A stretch of DNA of 64,000 nucleotides from Margaritifera margaritifera (lineage: Eukaryota > Mollusca > Bivalvia > Unionida > Margaritiferidae): contig JAQPZY010001688.1 of the NCBI GenBank assembly GCA_029931535.1, positions 5,387,001-5,451,000 on the forward strand. Direction: 5' to 3'. The position numbers and the translations under genes are program-made. The notes under the pieces were generated by a model. It saw only the letters and a program-made list of their open reading frames with translations, made no database searches and was not told the origin of the DNA. Below, one piece after another: positions 49,270 through 60,663 of the stretch (its first letter is position 1; each line of letters starts with the position of its first letter).

Positions 49270-50400
49270 AAACGGCCGTCTAAACGCGATGAACACTATG
49301 ATCGCGGCAATATACTGCAGCCATCGAGGTTACTGGAAGAACGTGACAGCTATCAAAAGTCTCATAAGATGTTGCAAGGAATGGGTCAAGAAGCAAACTA
49401 TGTGGCAGATTGTCCTACCCGCACCGCGCAAAATTCCCCGGGACGTTTGATGTTCCAGCCTCTAATGAGGTGTACCAGGCCGACCTCTTGCTTTTGGTGC
49501 ACGACAAGGCGGGCGATACACATACAAGTATGCGCTGACTGGTTGCTGGTTCTTATTGTCAGTCGCTACAAGGAAGCTGAACCCTTTACTACAAAGGAGG
49601 CTTCCAAAGTCGTCGACGCGTTGGCACGTATATACAAGCGGGGTCCACTAAAGAGGCCAAAGCTGCTGCAGGTTGACCCCGGCGGGGAGTTTATGGGTGC
49701 CATGTCGCAATTCTTGGTCAAGCACAACGTGAAGGCAAGGCAAACGAGGCCAGGCCTGCACCGTGCGCAGGGCATTGTGGATTGATTCAACAGTACACCA
49801 GCCGAGTGGCTGTTTGGGCACCAGTACGCTCAGGCGATAGTATTTTCAGCTGGAACCACAAAGAGCGGGACTTGAAAGTGTAGCAACGAGTGGGTGCAAC
49901 GGCTGCCTGCTGTTGTGGTGGCCTTAGAAGGTGAGATAACGCGGTTTACAGGTAAAAAGCTGTTGATGTTATTCTTGAAACTGCGCCTGCGTTATCTGTG
50001 ACACGGCCGATTGGCCTGTAAGAGAAATACCTGTCCTCAAATACCTTAGTGCGGTACCTATATGCACTGGACACTGGAAGAGCTGGAAGGACAACGTCTT
50101 ACCACTGATCCTGTGTGGTCCATAAAGATCTACAGGCTAGAACGTGCGGTTGCTAAGACCGGCTTGCCCGTACTATATTATGTTCTCAGCATGGTGCATA
50201 ACACAAGCGCCTGTTTGAGCGTGAAGAGCTGCAGGTTGTGCCCTTTGACACAAAACTACCACTGGACCTGGTCCTCAGTCAACATACGCATCGCTGAGGT
50301 CAGAACCACTATCTTTCTGTGCTTACGCTGCGGAACAAAGTGGCGCAGTCCCTCTTTTGTGGTTGCTCTCCAAACAAGTCAACCTGACATGGCCTTTTGA
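49270..50400 (+). pseudogene. Polinton retroviral-type integrase, inactivated
   Basis: The N-terminal part reads GYWKNVTAIKSLIRCCKEWV and WQIVLPAPRKIPRDV. A frame change gives the core: VSRYKEAEPFTTKEASKVVD, ALARIYKRGPLKRPKLLQVD, PGGEFMGAMSQFLVKHNVKA, then HRAQGIVD. The rve core normally reads GIVE-FN. Here the Glu position is Asp (49780-49782), followed at once by TGA. The tail is still visible in other frames (AEWLFGHQYAQAIVF, QRLPAVVVALEGEITRFTGK, DPVWSIKIYRLERAVAKTGL then PVLYY). It would have catalysed DNA insertion. Confidence 0.88.
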
Positions 50401-51110
50401 GTGTCCCTGAGCGTTAACCAAGCAGTTTACACTAAACTGCTGCGTCTATTTTGGATTGTAGGCACAGAGCATTTTGATGTTGCAGGCTACACAGCGGTTG
50501 TTTTTCTGTTGCATAAGGTGGGTCATGTCCTCGACCTTGAGCAAGTCTGCAATGCGACCACTTCTTTTGGATAGTCTTGCGGATTTCCTGTTCAGTAGGC
50601 ACCTGCTTAATCTTGGGAACCCACAGTATGTGGCGCAGCGATACGCTCGAATTCAGACAAATACGTGAGATTTGACCATTCAGAGTAGTCGTTAACAATC
50701 CATACCTTGCCCGGGTTTTTGATGTTAAATCCCTGTGGGCTGTGCACAGTTATTGCAGTCTAGGTTTTGAAGGACATAGTTATCAGCGGCTTCTATAGTC
50801 ACTTTGTCGATGTCGTTTAGCACCAACACCCGCTGCTCATCTGTTCCTGTTACAACAATATTTTGGAGCCAGCTGTCATTTGGGTGGTGCAGTAGTGGAA
50901 CAAACGTGTCTGGAAAGTGCTCTTGTGACGCTCAAATAAGAGCTGCTGGTTTCTGTCCTGCACTACTATGCGGGTAACGACGAGCCTCAATACACCTCCA
51001 CTGCTCCAGAAAAGAACTCCAACCATAGTGGGAGGAAAGGGACTTGCGCATCTCCTCGCACTGGACTCTGTCAGATTTAAGGTGCATCGTCTTTTTTAGT
51101 TTCGGTTTTT
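50290..51110 (-). pseudogene. Polinton minus-strand ORF with HNH-like domain, probably polymerase-associated
   Basis: From 51110 downward the minus strand gives fragments SDRVQCEEMRKSLSSHYGWS, then EQRVLVLNDIDKVTIEAADN and NPGKVWIVNDYSEWSNLTYL in shifting frames. Near its end it gives QQKNNRCVACNIKMLCAYNP K, a TAG (50446-50448), and then in the same frame TQQFSVNCLVNAQGHSKGHV and RLTCLESNHKRG. The last part follows the QFSVDRIDN--GHT--NVRLTC--CN pattern of HNH-like zinc domains, with the Asp, Arg and one Cys replaced. I associate such a domain with Polinton polymerase or nuclease ORFs, but the rest is too eroded to confirm. Confidence 0.45.
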
Positions 51111-51235
51111 AAGGGTTTATCCTTGGCGCGATAGTCTTTCTCCACCTATTCGTAATAGCCCTCGCGTTCCGCTCTCGCGCGCAGTCAGTTATGCGGCAAC
51201 TATTGGCGATTGGCAGGGTTTGTCCCTGATATAAA

Positions 51236-53409
51236 GACCTTTCAGGTTTTTGCAAATGATGCAGATATGCCATCCATAAAGAAACCTTAAAATGACCTCT
51301 AAAAATTGCTTATTAGAATTTGACAACATTTTATAAAAAAAACAAAACATATTCACAATATTGGATTTTAGGTTTTTACAAATGATACATATTCTCCATC
51401 CAATAAGACAACCATTACTGAAAACAGAGAAACCTTTAAATTGCTGAATCTTTTAATAGACCGCTTGATACAATTGAGCAAATTTGACAGAAAACAATCC
51501 TGGCATTAATTCTTTCTAGATTTAAAAAATACAAAAATCTGCCATCAAATATTGCCATGGTTATAACAAACAGAAAAACATTTTAAAAAATTGTTTTTAT
51601 ATAAATGACCATTCAATAGAATTTGAGTAAATTTGAGTCAAAAGCATTTTTGCAGAAAATCATTTCAATACTGATCTGTTATTCAGTATGGCCACTGTTG
51701 CTAAAAGTAGACAAAACATTTTGATAACTTTTTGACAGAAAACATTCATGCATAAAGGCGTTTCATGTTGGTACAAATAATGCTGATATGTCATCCAATT
51801 TGGCCACCTTTGCTAACAAGTTTTAATAATTAAATGTCTTCTCAACAAGAAGCCTAAGTTTGCCTGAGATAACTCACCTGACGGACATATCTAAGATCAC
51901 TCACCTGACGGACATATCTAAGATCACTCACCTGGCTGACATTTGCCCTAATAACCAAATGCAAGAGTAGTTGGCCAAGAAATCAGGGTCAAAAGGATGC
52001 CTTCTGTTGAAATTTCTTATAATGATAATGATTGCATATGCTATGAAAACAACAATTTCAGAGTTTTTCTGGTTGTTGTATCTTCAGCTATATAAGATGG
52101 CACATCAGCATCAGTTGTCCAATATTGAAAAGCCCCTATGCCAGGACGCTTTGTGCCAAAGTTGGAAAACTTCTGTTTTGCATTTTTTGAGACAACGTTG
52201 TGCAATTGTTTTTTTTTTTTTATATTACTTTTACAATCAATATCCATATTTTATGGTAGAACAGTATCATATTTATAAATCTGAAAGGTGTTCAACCTCT
52301 GACATTTTTTGTCATATTTGATCACAGTGTTAAGTACTTTTTTTTAGAACAATTTATTCAAATTTTTCAATTTTTTAGTAACAACAGCCATCTTTGGTGG
52401 CAGATTTGCATCATTTGTGCAAATTTAAATGCCCTTCATATTAGAATGCTTTCTTAAAAATTTGGTCCAAATCTGTGGAGTTGTGTTCTACAACAACTCT
52501 TTTAAAGGATTTTCTCTTTTAAACAAAGGCAGCCAAATTCGATGGCAACTTGGCATAATTTTGTATAAAGTTGAAAGCCCTTACTACCCGAATGCTTTCT
52601 GCCAAATTGGCCAATTTTTTGCCGAGCAGTTTCTAAGAAGTGGTTTGAAGTGGTTTTATTTTTCTTCTATTTTTAGAAAGGGCATCCATATTTGATGGTG
52701 GATAATGTCTTAATTTGTAAAAATTTGAAAGTCCCTTATGCCATGATGTTTTGTCTTTAAAGTTTGGTCAGATTCTGTTAAGTATTTGTTCAGAAGAAGT
52801 TGCATAAATATTTTTCTATTTTTAGCAACAGTCTCCCATATTGATGGCGCATTGGCATCATTTGTACAATATCAAAAGCCCTTTATGCCAGGATGCTTCT
52901 GCCAATTTTGTTCAAATTCTTATTCTCCTGAACGGTTCTTGTGAAAATGTCATTTAAAGGTTTTTATATTTTTGGTGAAAGTGGCCACATTTGATGGCAG
53001 ATTAGCATCATTTGAAAACACTTGAAAGCCCCCAACGATCGGGTACTTTCTGTCAAATTGGATCAAATTCAGTTGATCGGCTTTAGAGAAGAAGTCGTTT
53101 AAATGTTGTTTATTTATTTTTCGCGGCCGCAGCCAGATTTTATGGTAGATCGGCATCATTTGTATTAGTTCAAAAGGCTCTCATGCTAGGATGTTTTCTG
53201 CAAAGTTTGGTAAATTTGTATTCAATGTTTTCTTTAGAAGAAGTAGCTTTTACTTTAAAAGCAAAATAATATTTTAAGTAATGGTAGCTTTATTTGATGG
53301 TGGATTGACATTGTATAATTTGAAAGGTCTTTATGCCAGGATGCTTTTCGTCGTATATAATCGAATTCTCTTTAGTGGTTTTTGAGAAGTAGTCATTTAA
53401 ATGTTTGTG

Positions 53410-53444
<35 letters not shown>

Positions 53445-54590
53445 GATTGGAACTGTGGCCATATTTGATGGCGCATCATCTGTTGTACAAATATGAAAGC
53501 CCTCTGTGCCAGGATCCTTAATATGGCAAATGTGGTGAAATTCTAGTACGCGGTTTTTGAGAAGAAATCGTTTAAAAGTTTTTCTATTTTTAGTAACGGT
53601 GGCCATATTTTACAGTGGATTGGCATTATTTGTACAAACTCGAATGGTCCTAAATATTCTATGATGCTTCTGTCAAGATTTGTCAAATTTTATTCAGTAC
53701 TTTTGGTAAAGTAGTTGTTTAAATGTTAATGTACTTTTAGTAACAGCAGTTTTTCTGTTTTTAGTGACAGAGGGTATATTTGAAGGTGGATCGGCATCAT
53801 TTGTATGAACTTGAAAGGTCTTCCTCCCTTCATACTTGGAAGTTCTCTGCAAAATTTGGGCAAAATTTTTTGTTTTAGAAGAAGTTTAAAATTGCAACTG
53901 TGCACCGACGCACGACGGACGCAAGGCCATGCCATGAACTCACTTTGGTATTATGACCAAGAGACCTAAACACCGCTCATTAGGATTTCAACAACTTTGA
54001 AAAAAAGCATCTTGCGTGAAGGCGTTTAAAGTTGGTATAAATGATCCTAATATGTCATCCACTATGGCCGCCACTACTAAATATATATCTAAAAATGTGA
54101 AATAACTGTTCACAAATTTAGTAATTTAATTTGATTCAAATTTGAAAGAAAGCATCATGGCATGAAGGCCTACCAATTGTGTACGGTGATGCAGCTCGGC
54201 AATCCAATATGGCTGCCACTACTAAGATGGACAAAATACTTTAAATGACTTTTCCAAACCCATTCAAGATACAATATATATATATATCTACCTTCAGACA
54301 AGGCCAGGCTGGTGACCTTGTTGTGCCTCTGGGTAAAGCACTTTACTTAGGTTTCCTCGTATATAACCTTTCATGGGTTGATTTGCATTTAAACACCAAT
54401 CAATTGTTCAAGCAAGCAAGCATCTGTTTCATAACTATCCAACACAGTATGAAGAAATATTGGCAAAAAGCATCCTACTAACCCAGATTTCTTGGCTAAC
54501 TTCACTTGCATCCGGTTTTCAGGCATATGTCAATCAGATGAGCGAGCTCAGACTCACTTGTGCCTCTCACTGGTGTATGTGTCCATTTTC
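51236..54590 (+). mobile_element. Family A element copy 4, interrupted by a reversed copy 5
   Basis: Forward-oriented subrepeats run from about 51236 to 51845 and resume at about 53965 (CACCGCTCATTAGGATTTCA) to a forward tail ending near 54590 (CAGATTTCTTGGCTAACTTC, then GATGAGCGAGCTCAGACTC). Between them lies a reversed copy. The forward copy lacks a head, being cut on the left by the Polinton border. The tail ends 150 bases before the first ligand-binding-domain exon. Confidence 0.6.
51850..53962 (-). mobile_element. Family A element copy 5, reversed, apparently full length (about 2.1 kb)
   Basis: Read on the minus strand, it begins with head AGGTCTCTTGGTCATAATAC and GGCCTTGCGTCCGTCGTGCG (plus coordinates 53880-53955). 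It continues through about ten subrepeat units and ends with a tail containing GATTTCTTGGCCAACTACTC and repeated TCAGGTGAGTGATCTTAGAT phrases near 51880-51950. A T/A run at 53408-53442 lies within. It is the most complete copy in the window and gives the element's organisation. Confidence 0.65.
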
Positions 54591-54742
54591 GTAATCAGAG
54601 TGTACTGTAACAAGACCATACTGCTCAGGTTAGTCTCGTGATCAAAACCTGATCAGGCAGACACTTGACTTGTCAGTCTACATCACACTCTTACATCTGT
54701 ATTGACGTACTTAATCTATTGGATTTCTACCACTTTTTTCAG

Positions 54743-54952
54743 CTGGAGCCAGGGCAGACATTATTTACCAATACCCTAGATTCAGGAACATTCAAGGAGA
54801 AGGAAGTCTTCAAGTGCTTCCAGGAGACTGCCGTGCCAGTACTGGAGGGGACCGTTAAATTCGCCAAGAGGATCCCAGAGTTCTCCACATTACCTATGGC
54901 AGAGCAGATAGCCCTGATGAAACAAAACTCATACTGTGTGACATTAATATTG
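54743..54952 (+). CDS. Nuclear receptor exon: ligand-binding domain, helices 3-5
   Basis: This 210-base exon (70 codons, phase 0 at both ends) follows the acceptor TTTTTTCAG at 54742 and ends at TTG|GTGAGT. The segment VFKCFQETAVPVLEGTVKFA, then KRIPEFSTLPMAEQIALMK, aligns by eye with the PPAR helix 3-5 region (the AK-IPGF and DQ-LLK signature). The Cys of KCF falls where PPAR-gamma has Cys285. The Ser289 equivalent is Thr and the His323 equivalent is Tyr, as in PPAR-alpha. The phase is compatible with a direct join to the hinge exon. Confidence 0.93.
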
Positions 54953-55371
54953 GTGAGTTCTTTTGTTGTGTACATAGGAGGTATTGTCAACTGTCAAGCT
55001 TACCAGTACATGTAATACCCTGAGATATTTCTAAAAACCGCAGCAGACCATTTGTTATTTTAGTGTTACCCATGTCTGACTCTTCTCTGCCGTACCATTA
55101 CATCAAGTCCATGGTGAATCTCATTTCCCCTTAATAATTTTTGAAGGGCTTAATGGATGAAAACCAAATTTAGTATGAGACTTTTACATTTTCAAGACGC
55201 AGGTCAAGTTAGATTTTTGCTATTTTTGGACAAAATCTAGCAGAGTTATAGCCCATGTTTGACTTTTCCTTTCAGTTGAATCATATTGGTAGAGCATACT
55301 TTTCCTAAGGACACATTTCTAGTTTTCTTTTCTTCCACTATTTTTAGTGGTGGACGACTTTCATTTCTGGT

Positions 55372-55572
55372 GGACAAGGACAGTGGACAAGGACAGTGTA
55401 CAAGGACAGTGGACAAGGACAGTGTACAAGGACAGTGTACAAGGACAGTGGACAAGGACAGTGTACAAGGACAGTGTACAAGGACAGTGGACAAGGACAG
55501 TGTACAAGGACAGTGGACAAGGACAGTGTACAAGGACAGTGGACAAGGACAGTGTACAAAGACAGTGTACAA
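55372..55572. repeat. 13-bp minisatellite, about 15 copies, in intron 5
   Basis: Alternating GTGGACAAGGACA and GTGTACAAGGACA units run from 55372 to about 55572. Three units make 13 codons, so both strands appear open in several frames (VDKDSVQGQ forward, VLVHCPC reverse). It is not coding. It lies 420 bases after the exon donor at 54953. Confidence 0.95.
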
Positions 55573-56296
55573 AATACGTTTTCGAGGATTGCTTTCTCCT
55601 GTTGACACTGTCACTTTTTTTGGCTCATACAATAAAAGTGTATAACAGATGCACAATTGATTATTTGAACTTGTTCCCAAATACACCAATTCTTTTATAT
55701 TTCTTGCCTGAGTTCATCAAGATTCTTCTTTTTAGTGGTCTCGTATTTTATCCTTTACCTCACCGGGTAGTAGGGGCCATGCGAGCTTATATTATGGCCT
55801 TGCATTTGTCCTGCATTAACATCTGCTGTTTTTATTTTCTAAGCATTCTGATGTCCATAATATTTAAATTTGAGAAAACAAATTAAAGCAGTTATGAAAT
55901 AATTGCAACGACTCTTAAAATAATAAAACAACAACAACAACAACAACAAATTCCCCCTCTACGTCTTTATTTTTCAAATTCTGCTCAACCAGTGTTGATC
56001 AGGTTTGACAAGGAACATCTGAGCATCAGTTTCTAGGTCAGATCATACTTGATGAAAGATATCAGGCTCCTGAAACCATTTGTTATACTGTATTTTTCCG
56101 ATTATAAGCCCATACTTAATAAACCCATCCACAGTTTTAACCAAAATTTGGCAAATTGTCTTCTAGAGCAGCCTTGTCCAGCGATAAGCACACCACACAC
56201 TTTTCTTCACATTTGCCAGATAGGCCCTTGGGCTTATCATGGGTGAAATACTCAGTATGTTCTAATATTTCTGTTTTTTTGGCGTTGTCTTTTCAG

Positions 56297-56498
56297 TTGC
56301 ATGTTCTCTTTGAGGATAAGACTCTTTACTTATGTGGAAGACAGCCAATTTTGAGTGTAACAAGAAATAAGGAAGAGTATATGTGTTGGGAAGCAGAATG
56401 GTTATTCGAAGGAATATTTTCCATTGCTCAGAAACTGTTGTCAATGCGTCTTACGCTGGTAGAGGTGGCACTTTACAGTGCCGTGGTCCTACTCCTGG
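56297..56498 (+). CDS. Nuclear receptor exon: ligand-binding domain, helices 5-8
   Basis: The acceptor is GTCTTTTCAG at 56296. The exon starts in phase 0 and ends one base into a codon at CTG-G|GTAAGT (67 codons plus one base). Its product runs from LHVLFEDKTLYLCG to LTLVEVALYSAVVLLL. The latter matches the PPAR helix 7-8 pattern (L-L-DSDLALF-AV-ILSG), and the former matches the beta-turn region (NKDG-L---G). The central segment (EEYMCWEAEWLFEGIFSIAQ) is divergent. Confidence 0.92.
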
Positions 56499-57339
56499 GT
56501 AAGTGTACAGTCCCCTCTGGGGTCAGAAGGAGCTATCAGTTGTCTATGTCTTTGTTTACATCTTCACTACCACCACCACCTTTCTTTTAGAATGAAATAA
56601 AGCATTTCATTTGTCAGTTTTATTCTGTATACTTTGTATGCAGAGTGTACGACATGTGAGTCTAATTTACCCCACATCCTGTAAAGGTGATACGAACAAA
56701 CAAAACATGAACTTTGCAGATTTGATACCGTCAATAATTCAGAGAATATTAAACACTGTCTACTATCTCAACAATATTTGTAATAAAAGGTCAAGGCTGC
56801 TGGTCAATTTATCAGAGGATTCCAGAAAAATATACTCTCTTTCTAGTATTTGTTTTGTTCTTCCAGCCCATTAGATATTCGTTTAATTTAATAAATAAGT
56901 TATGTCAGTTAACATGAGTATTTTCAATAGAAGTTATTTAACGGTTTATCGACTGCAACCAGCACTCAAACGAGCATCTGCCAATATGTGTATAAGTTCC
57001 TGGCCAGATTGCCATGAACTAAGTGCTGGTATTTCGTTGTGTGTAACAATCACAAGGGGTGGTAAAGATAAGAGTTCACAAATGTCTAGTGGTTTCGTAT
57101 CTTATGTATACAAGTAGAATTATTTACATCACTAATTCTGACAAAAAGTTGACCGCAATTTCATGGCTGTGGTAATACTGCTTAACCTGATAATACTTCA
57201 TTACAAAATTGTACAAACTGAACTGACCAAAATATAATATGCACATCAGATAGACCTTGTGTGGTTGTGCTGAAACTAGCTGAGTATTATTATAGCATTA
57301 AAATGTGAATGCGGTGGCATCTAACAAAGCTTTATACTT
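56499..57339. other. Start of intron 6, nothing recognised
   Basis: AT-rich intronic DNA with no repeat family or exon recognised. The open frames at 56611-57117 have no domains. Confidence 0.4.
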
Positions 57340-58760
57340 AGGGGGGGGGGGGGGAGTTGCCACGAAACTTTCCACACACATTCATCCCAATGTATACTTT
57401 GTCCTAAATGAAAATGGTGCCCTCTGACATCCAATATGGCCGCCATGGTGGCCATCTTGAAAATCTGGTCATCGCTTACTCCTCCTGAACGGAGAGACTT
57501 CTTGTGATGTCTAGTTGGTCGTAAATGGAAAATGGTGCTGATCTAGCATCTAATATGGTCACCATGGTGGTCATTTGAAAATCTTATTATCACAGCTTCT
57601 TCGAAATGAATGGTTGTATTGACATACGGTTTGCACTGAAAGACATCCTATGATGGTTAGTTTATCTTTAATGAAACCTTTCAATCTGACGCCCAACATG
57701 GCCGCCATGGCGGTTATCTTCAGAATTTTGTTACTGTTACTTTTCCTGAACAAATGATGGTATAAACAAGGGTTTTTCCACTGAAAGACTTTTCATGATA
57801 TGTAGTATCTAGTTGGTCCCCCCCCAAAAAAAAAAAGAAGAAGAAAATAATTATGCCGATCATACCTCTAATGTGGCTGCAATTTCTGCCGTTTTGAAAC
57901 TCGTACTGGTGCTTCCTAAGTGAAGATGGTGCTGATCAGACCTCCAATATGGCCATGATGGTGGACATTTTGATAATCTTGTTATCACTATTTCTCCTGA
58001 ATGGATGGTTGTATCAATACGGTGTTTTCGCTAGAAGGCTTCCTATGATATGTACAAGACTGTATACAAAAATGGTACATATTAGACCTCCAGCTAGATG
58101 CCATGATGGTTACCAGGTAGTAAATCTTATTGTTGCTACTCCTTCTGACAGATGGTCATATTGACATGTGGCTTTTCATTAAAAGACTTCTTATGATTTC
58201 ATGTTGATACTAAATTAAAAAGGTGGCGACCATACCTTCAAGATGGGGTCGATCTTGTAAATCATATTATAGCTAATCCTTTTGAAGGAATGGTCATATC
58301 GACATGGGATCTTCTTTAAACACTTCCCACTATATGCAGTTGGTCCTAAATGAAAATGATGCTGATTAAACTTTCCAAAATGCCTGACACAACAGTCATT
58401 CTGACAAATATTGTTAGAACTACCTCTCCTGAATGGATGATTGTACTAACATGGTTTTTGTCTTTTAAAGCACTTATTTCTTGCAATATGTATTTGTTCC
58501 TACATTAAAATAATGCTGATCCAACCTCAAACATGTCGTCCTCGATTTGCATATTAAAAATCTGCATGCATCCACTTTTCCAGAACAGATGGTTGTATTG
58601 ATGGGGTTTTCACTAAAGTAGTATATAGCTGGTCACTACTGAAAATGGTGTTCATGTGACCTCTAAGATGGCATCATAGAGGACCTCTGGAAAATATTGG
58701 TTCTGAGTGAAAATGGTGGATGACTTGACCATCAACATATTGATCTTAGGGTCAAGTCAA
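57340..58760 (+). repeat. Subrepeat family B block, second copy, in intron 6
   Basis: About eight diverged units of 150-170 bp carry CCAATATGGCCGCCATGGTG, GCCATCTTGAAAATC, TCGCTTACTCCTCCTGAACG, GATGGTTGTATTGACA and GACTTCTTATGATG. A G run lies at 57341-57353. It is the same family as 25.6-26.4 kb and the window start. Confidence 0.65.
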
Positions 58761-60228
58761 AGGTCATTGCAATTTTTTTAGTCCTCCGTTGAGCTTATGA
58801 ACACAGTGATTATATATGCACAAATACATTTTGACCAGACTTTGTATTTAGTTGCATTCCAAAAAAACAAGACTCTGACATAGATTTTACGGTCAAAAGT
58901 CTTGACTCGTGTTTTACCTGTACTGGCCAGCGAGCATGAGAACACAAACAAAAAGTGAAGTATGAATGGATTTTAATAAAAACCCAGTTTGTGGATATAT
59001 TTGAAGATTGAAGAATACTTTGAATGATGCCAGTGCAAAAACGTTGATTTACAAAAAGAACAATTATAGAGTTAAGTGAATTCAGCTTGTGGGTCTTCTA
59101 TCCATGATATCAGGTTGTGGGTCTTCCGAGACAAGTACAATGATCTTCTATCTATGATATCAGGTTGTGGGTCTTCCGAGACAAATACAATGATTTTCTG
59201 TCCATGATATCAGGTTGTGGGTCTTCCGAGACAAGTACAATGATCTTCTATCCATGATATCAGGTTTAAGGTCAAAGGCCATGATATACAATTTTGTACT
59301 GCACTTACTGGTATCTTGTGAATATGCTAACTCGTACATTAAAAAAAAGTAGTTTGTTATCAAATTTGGTATTTTGGAGTTTATCAAGAATAGCTGAGAT
59401 AGTTTCAATACTTAGTAGTTAAGATAGAAGAAACGGACTTATGGTTGATTGCTGGAAATTCGTTTGGCCAGTAGAACAACAGTTCCTTCGATGGACTCTT
59501 GTTTAAGAATTATTTGCTCAGTACAAGAAGATCAAAGTAAAATTTACTCAGCCCTTCAACCCCCCAAAATGCAGATGTGGCTAAGGCTTAATTAATATCA
59601 ACTAGCATAAAAATAAAATTAAGACAAATGCCCTTTATCGGTGAATCAAAGACCAAGCAGTATGTACAGAAATGATTTAGAAATTCCCCAGATAATGAAT
59701 TTCATTGGCTTGCCTGAGGTTAAAGTAGATGACTACTATTAATTAACAGCTCATACATAAGACAGATCTATGTACTGTTAAAAAGAACCTTGTTTTTTTT
59801 TCTTTTTATAAAAAAAAATATAAAATAAGTGCACTTTAATTTGCCTCAAGTAAAACATTAATTTTTTGCATCTTCTATTTTTAATTGCCCACCCTTTGAT
59901 TTCTGTTCTTAATTTCAATAACAACCAAATTATTAGCGACCTAGAATTTGAAATGGTCACTAAAATGTTCATATAGGTTACCCTATAGCTACTAAAGTTA
60001 GAAATGTGCTTGGAGCGCTGTCTCACTTTAGCGCCTAAAAGAGCATAATCACATTATTGCGCATGGCGCTGGTCTATTCATAGATAGTATATGTAGGTCC
60101 TTGTAACTGTAAAAGTATCAGTAACTCAGAAAGTAATCAATACTTACTTGCTCTATGTAATGCATATTTCGCTCATTCCAACATCCAAACCACTGATATA
60201 GATGCAATGGCTAGGCAAACTTTTTTTT
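58761..60228. other. Intron 6, mostly unrecognised
   Basis: Apart from the 50-bp tandem repeat at 59096-59268, no element was recognised. A short family-like phrase follows the family B block (TTGAGCTTATGAACACAGTG). Confidence 0.4.
59096..59268. repeat. 50-bp minisatellite, about 3.4 copies
   Basis: The unit TTCTATCCATGATATCAGGT plus TGTGGGTCTTCCGAGACAAG and TACAATGATC is repeated with a few substitutions. Confidence 0.9.
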
Positions 60229-60424
60229 GGAAAGCTTACGCTTGCTTTGCAGTCAGTCTATGTTTTTGGAAAGCTTACGCTTGCTTTGCAGTCAGTCTAT
60301 ATTTTTGGAAAGCTTACGCTTGCTTTGCAGTCAGTCTATGTTTTTGGAAAGCTTACACTTGCTTTGCAATCAGTCTATGTTTTGTAAAGCTTACGCTTGC
60401 TTTGCAGTCAGTCTATGTTTTTGG
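60229..60424. repeat. 39-bp minisatellite, 5 copies, in intron 6
   Basis: Units begin GGAAAGCTTACGCTTGCTTT at 60229, 60268, 60307 and 60346, with a fifth, slightly changed unit at 60385. The period is 13 codons, so three forward frames appear open. Each unit contains GCTTTGCAG (GCTTTGCAA in one), which resembles a splice acceptor. Confidence 0.95.
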
Positions 60425-60561
60425 TTAAGATTGAACATTATGAAGAATGTGGGTTATGGCAGCAACATCGTAGAGCTATATTGACAAAAGTGAAGCTGCG
60501 TGAATAAACTTGTGACATTTTCAACGACTTATTCTGATTGTTATTTGAACTTTACACACAC

Positions 60562-60663
<102 letters not shown>

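Larger units (their letters stand above)
43110..51235 (+). mobile_element. Degenerate Polinton/Maverick element, internally deleted and truncated
   Basis: This stretch of about 8 kb has visibly higher GC than its surroundings and a different protein repertoire. In order it holds small membrane/basic ORFs, a C2HC zinc-finger ORF, a coiled-coil/membrane ORF (minus), the double-jelly-roll major capsid protein, an FtsK/A32-like packaging ATPase, an accessory coiled-coil ORF, a retroviral-type integrase, and an HNH-like segment (minus). Intact Polintons are usually 15-20 kb. Most of the protein-primed DNA polymerase, the cysteine protease and a clear minor capsid gene are not seen, nor are terminal inverted repeats. 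Every recognised gene has stops or frameshifts. The element lies in intron 4 of the receptor, next to the L1/Tx1-like LINE on the left and family A on the right. Confidence 0.88.

Noticed and set aside
43110..51235. Terminal inverted repeats of the Polinton
   Set aside because: Comparing the sequence near 43.1 kb with that near 51.2 kb by eye gave no convincing inverted match; the element is treated as truncated.
55246..55886. Repetitive open frames (VDKDSVQGQ forward, HCPCTLS reverse)
   Set aside because: They come from the 13-bp minisatellite; there is no start context, splice evidence or domain.
60202..60484. Three overlapping forward frames with 13-residue repeats
   Set aside because: They come from the 39-bp minisatellite; all three frames are open, which is not expected of coding sequence.
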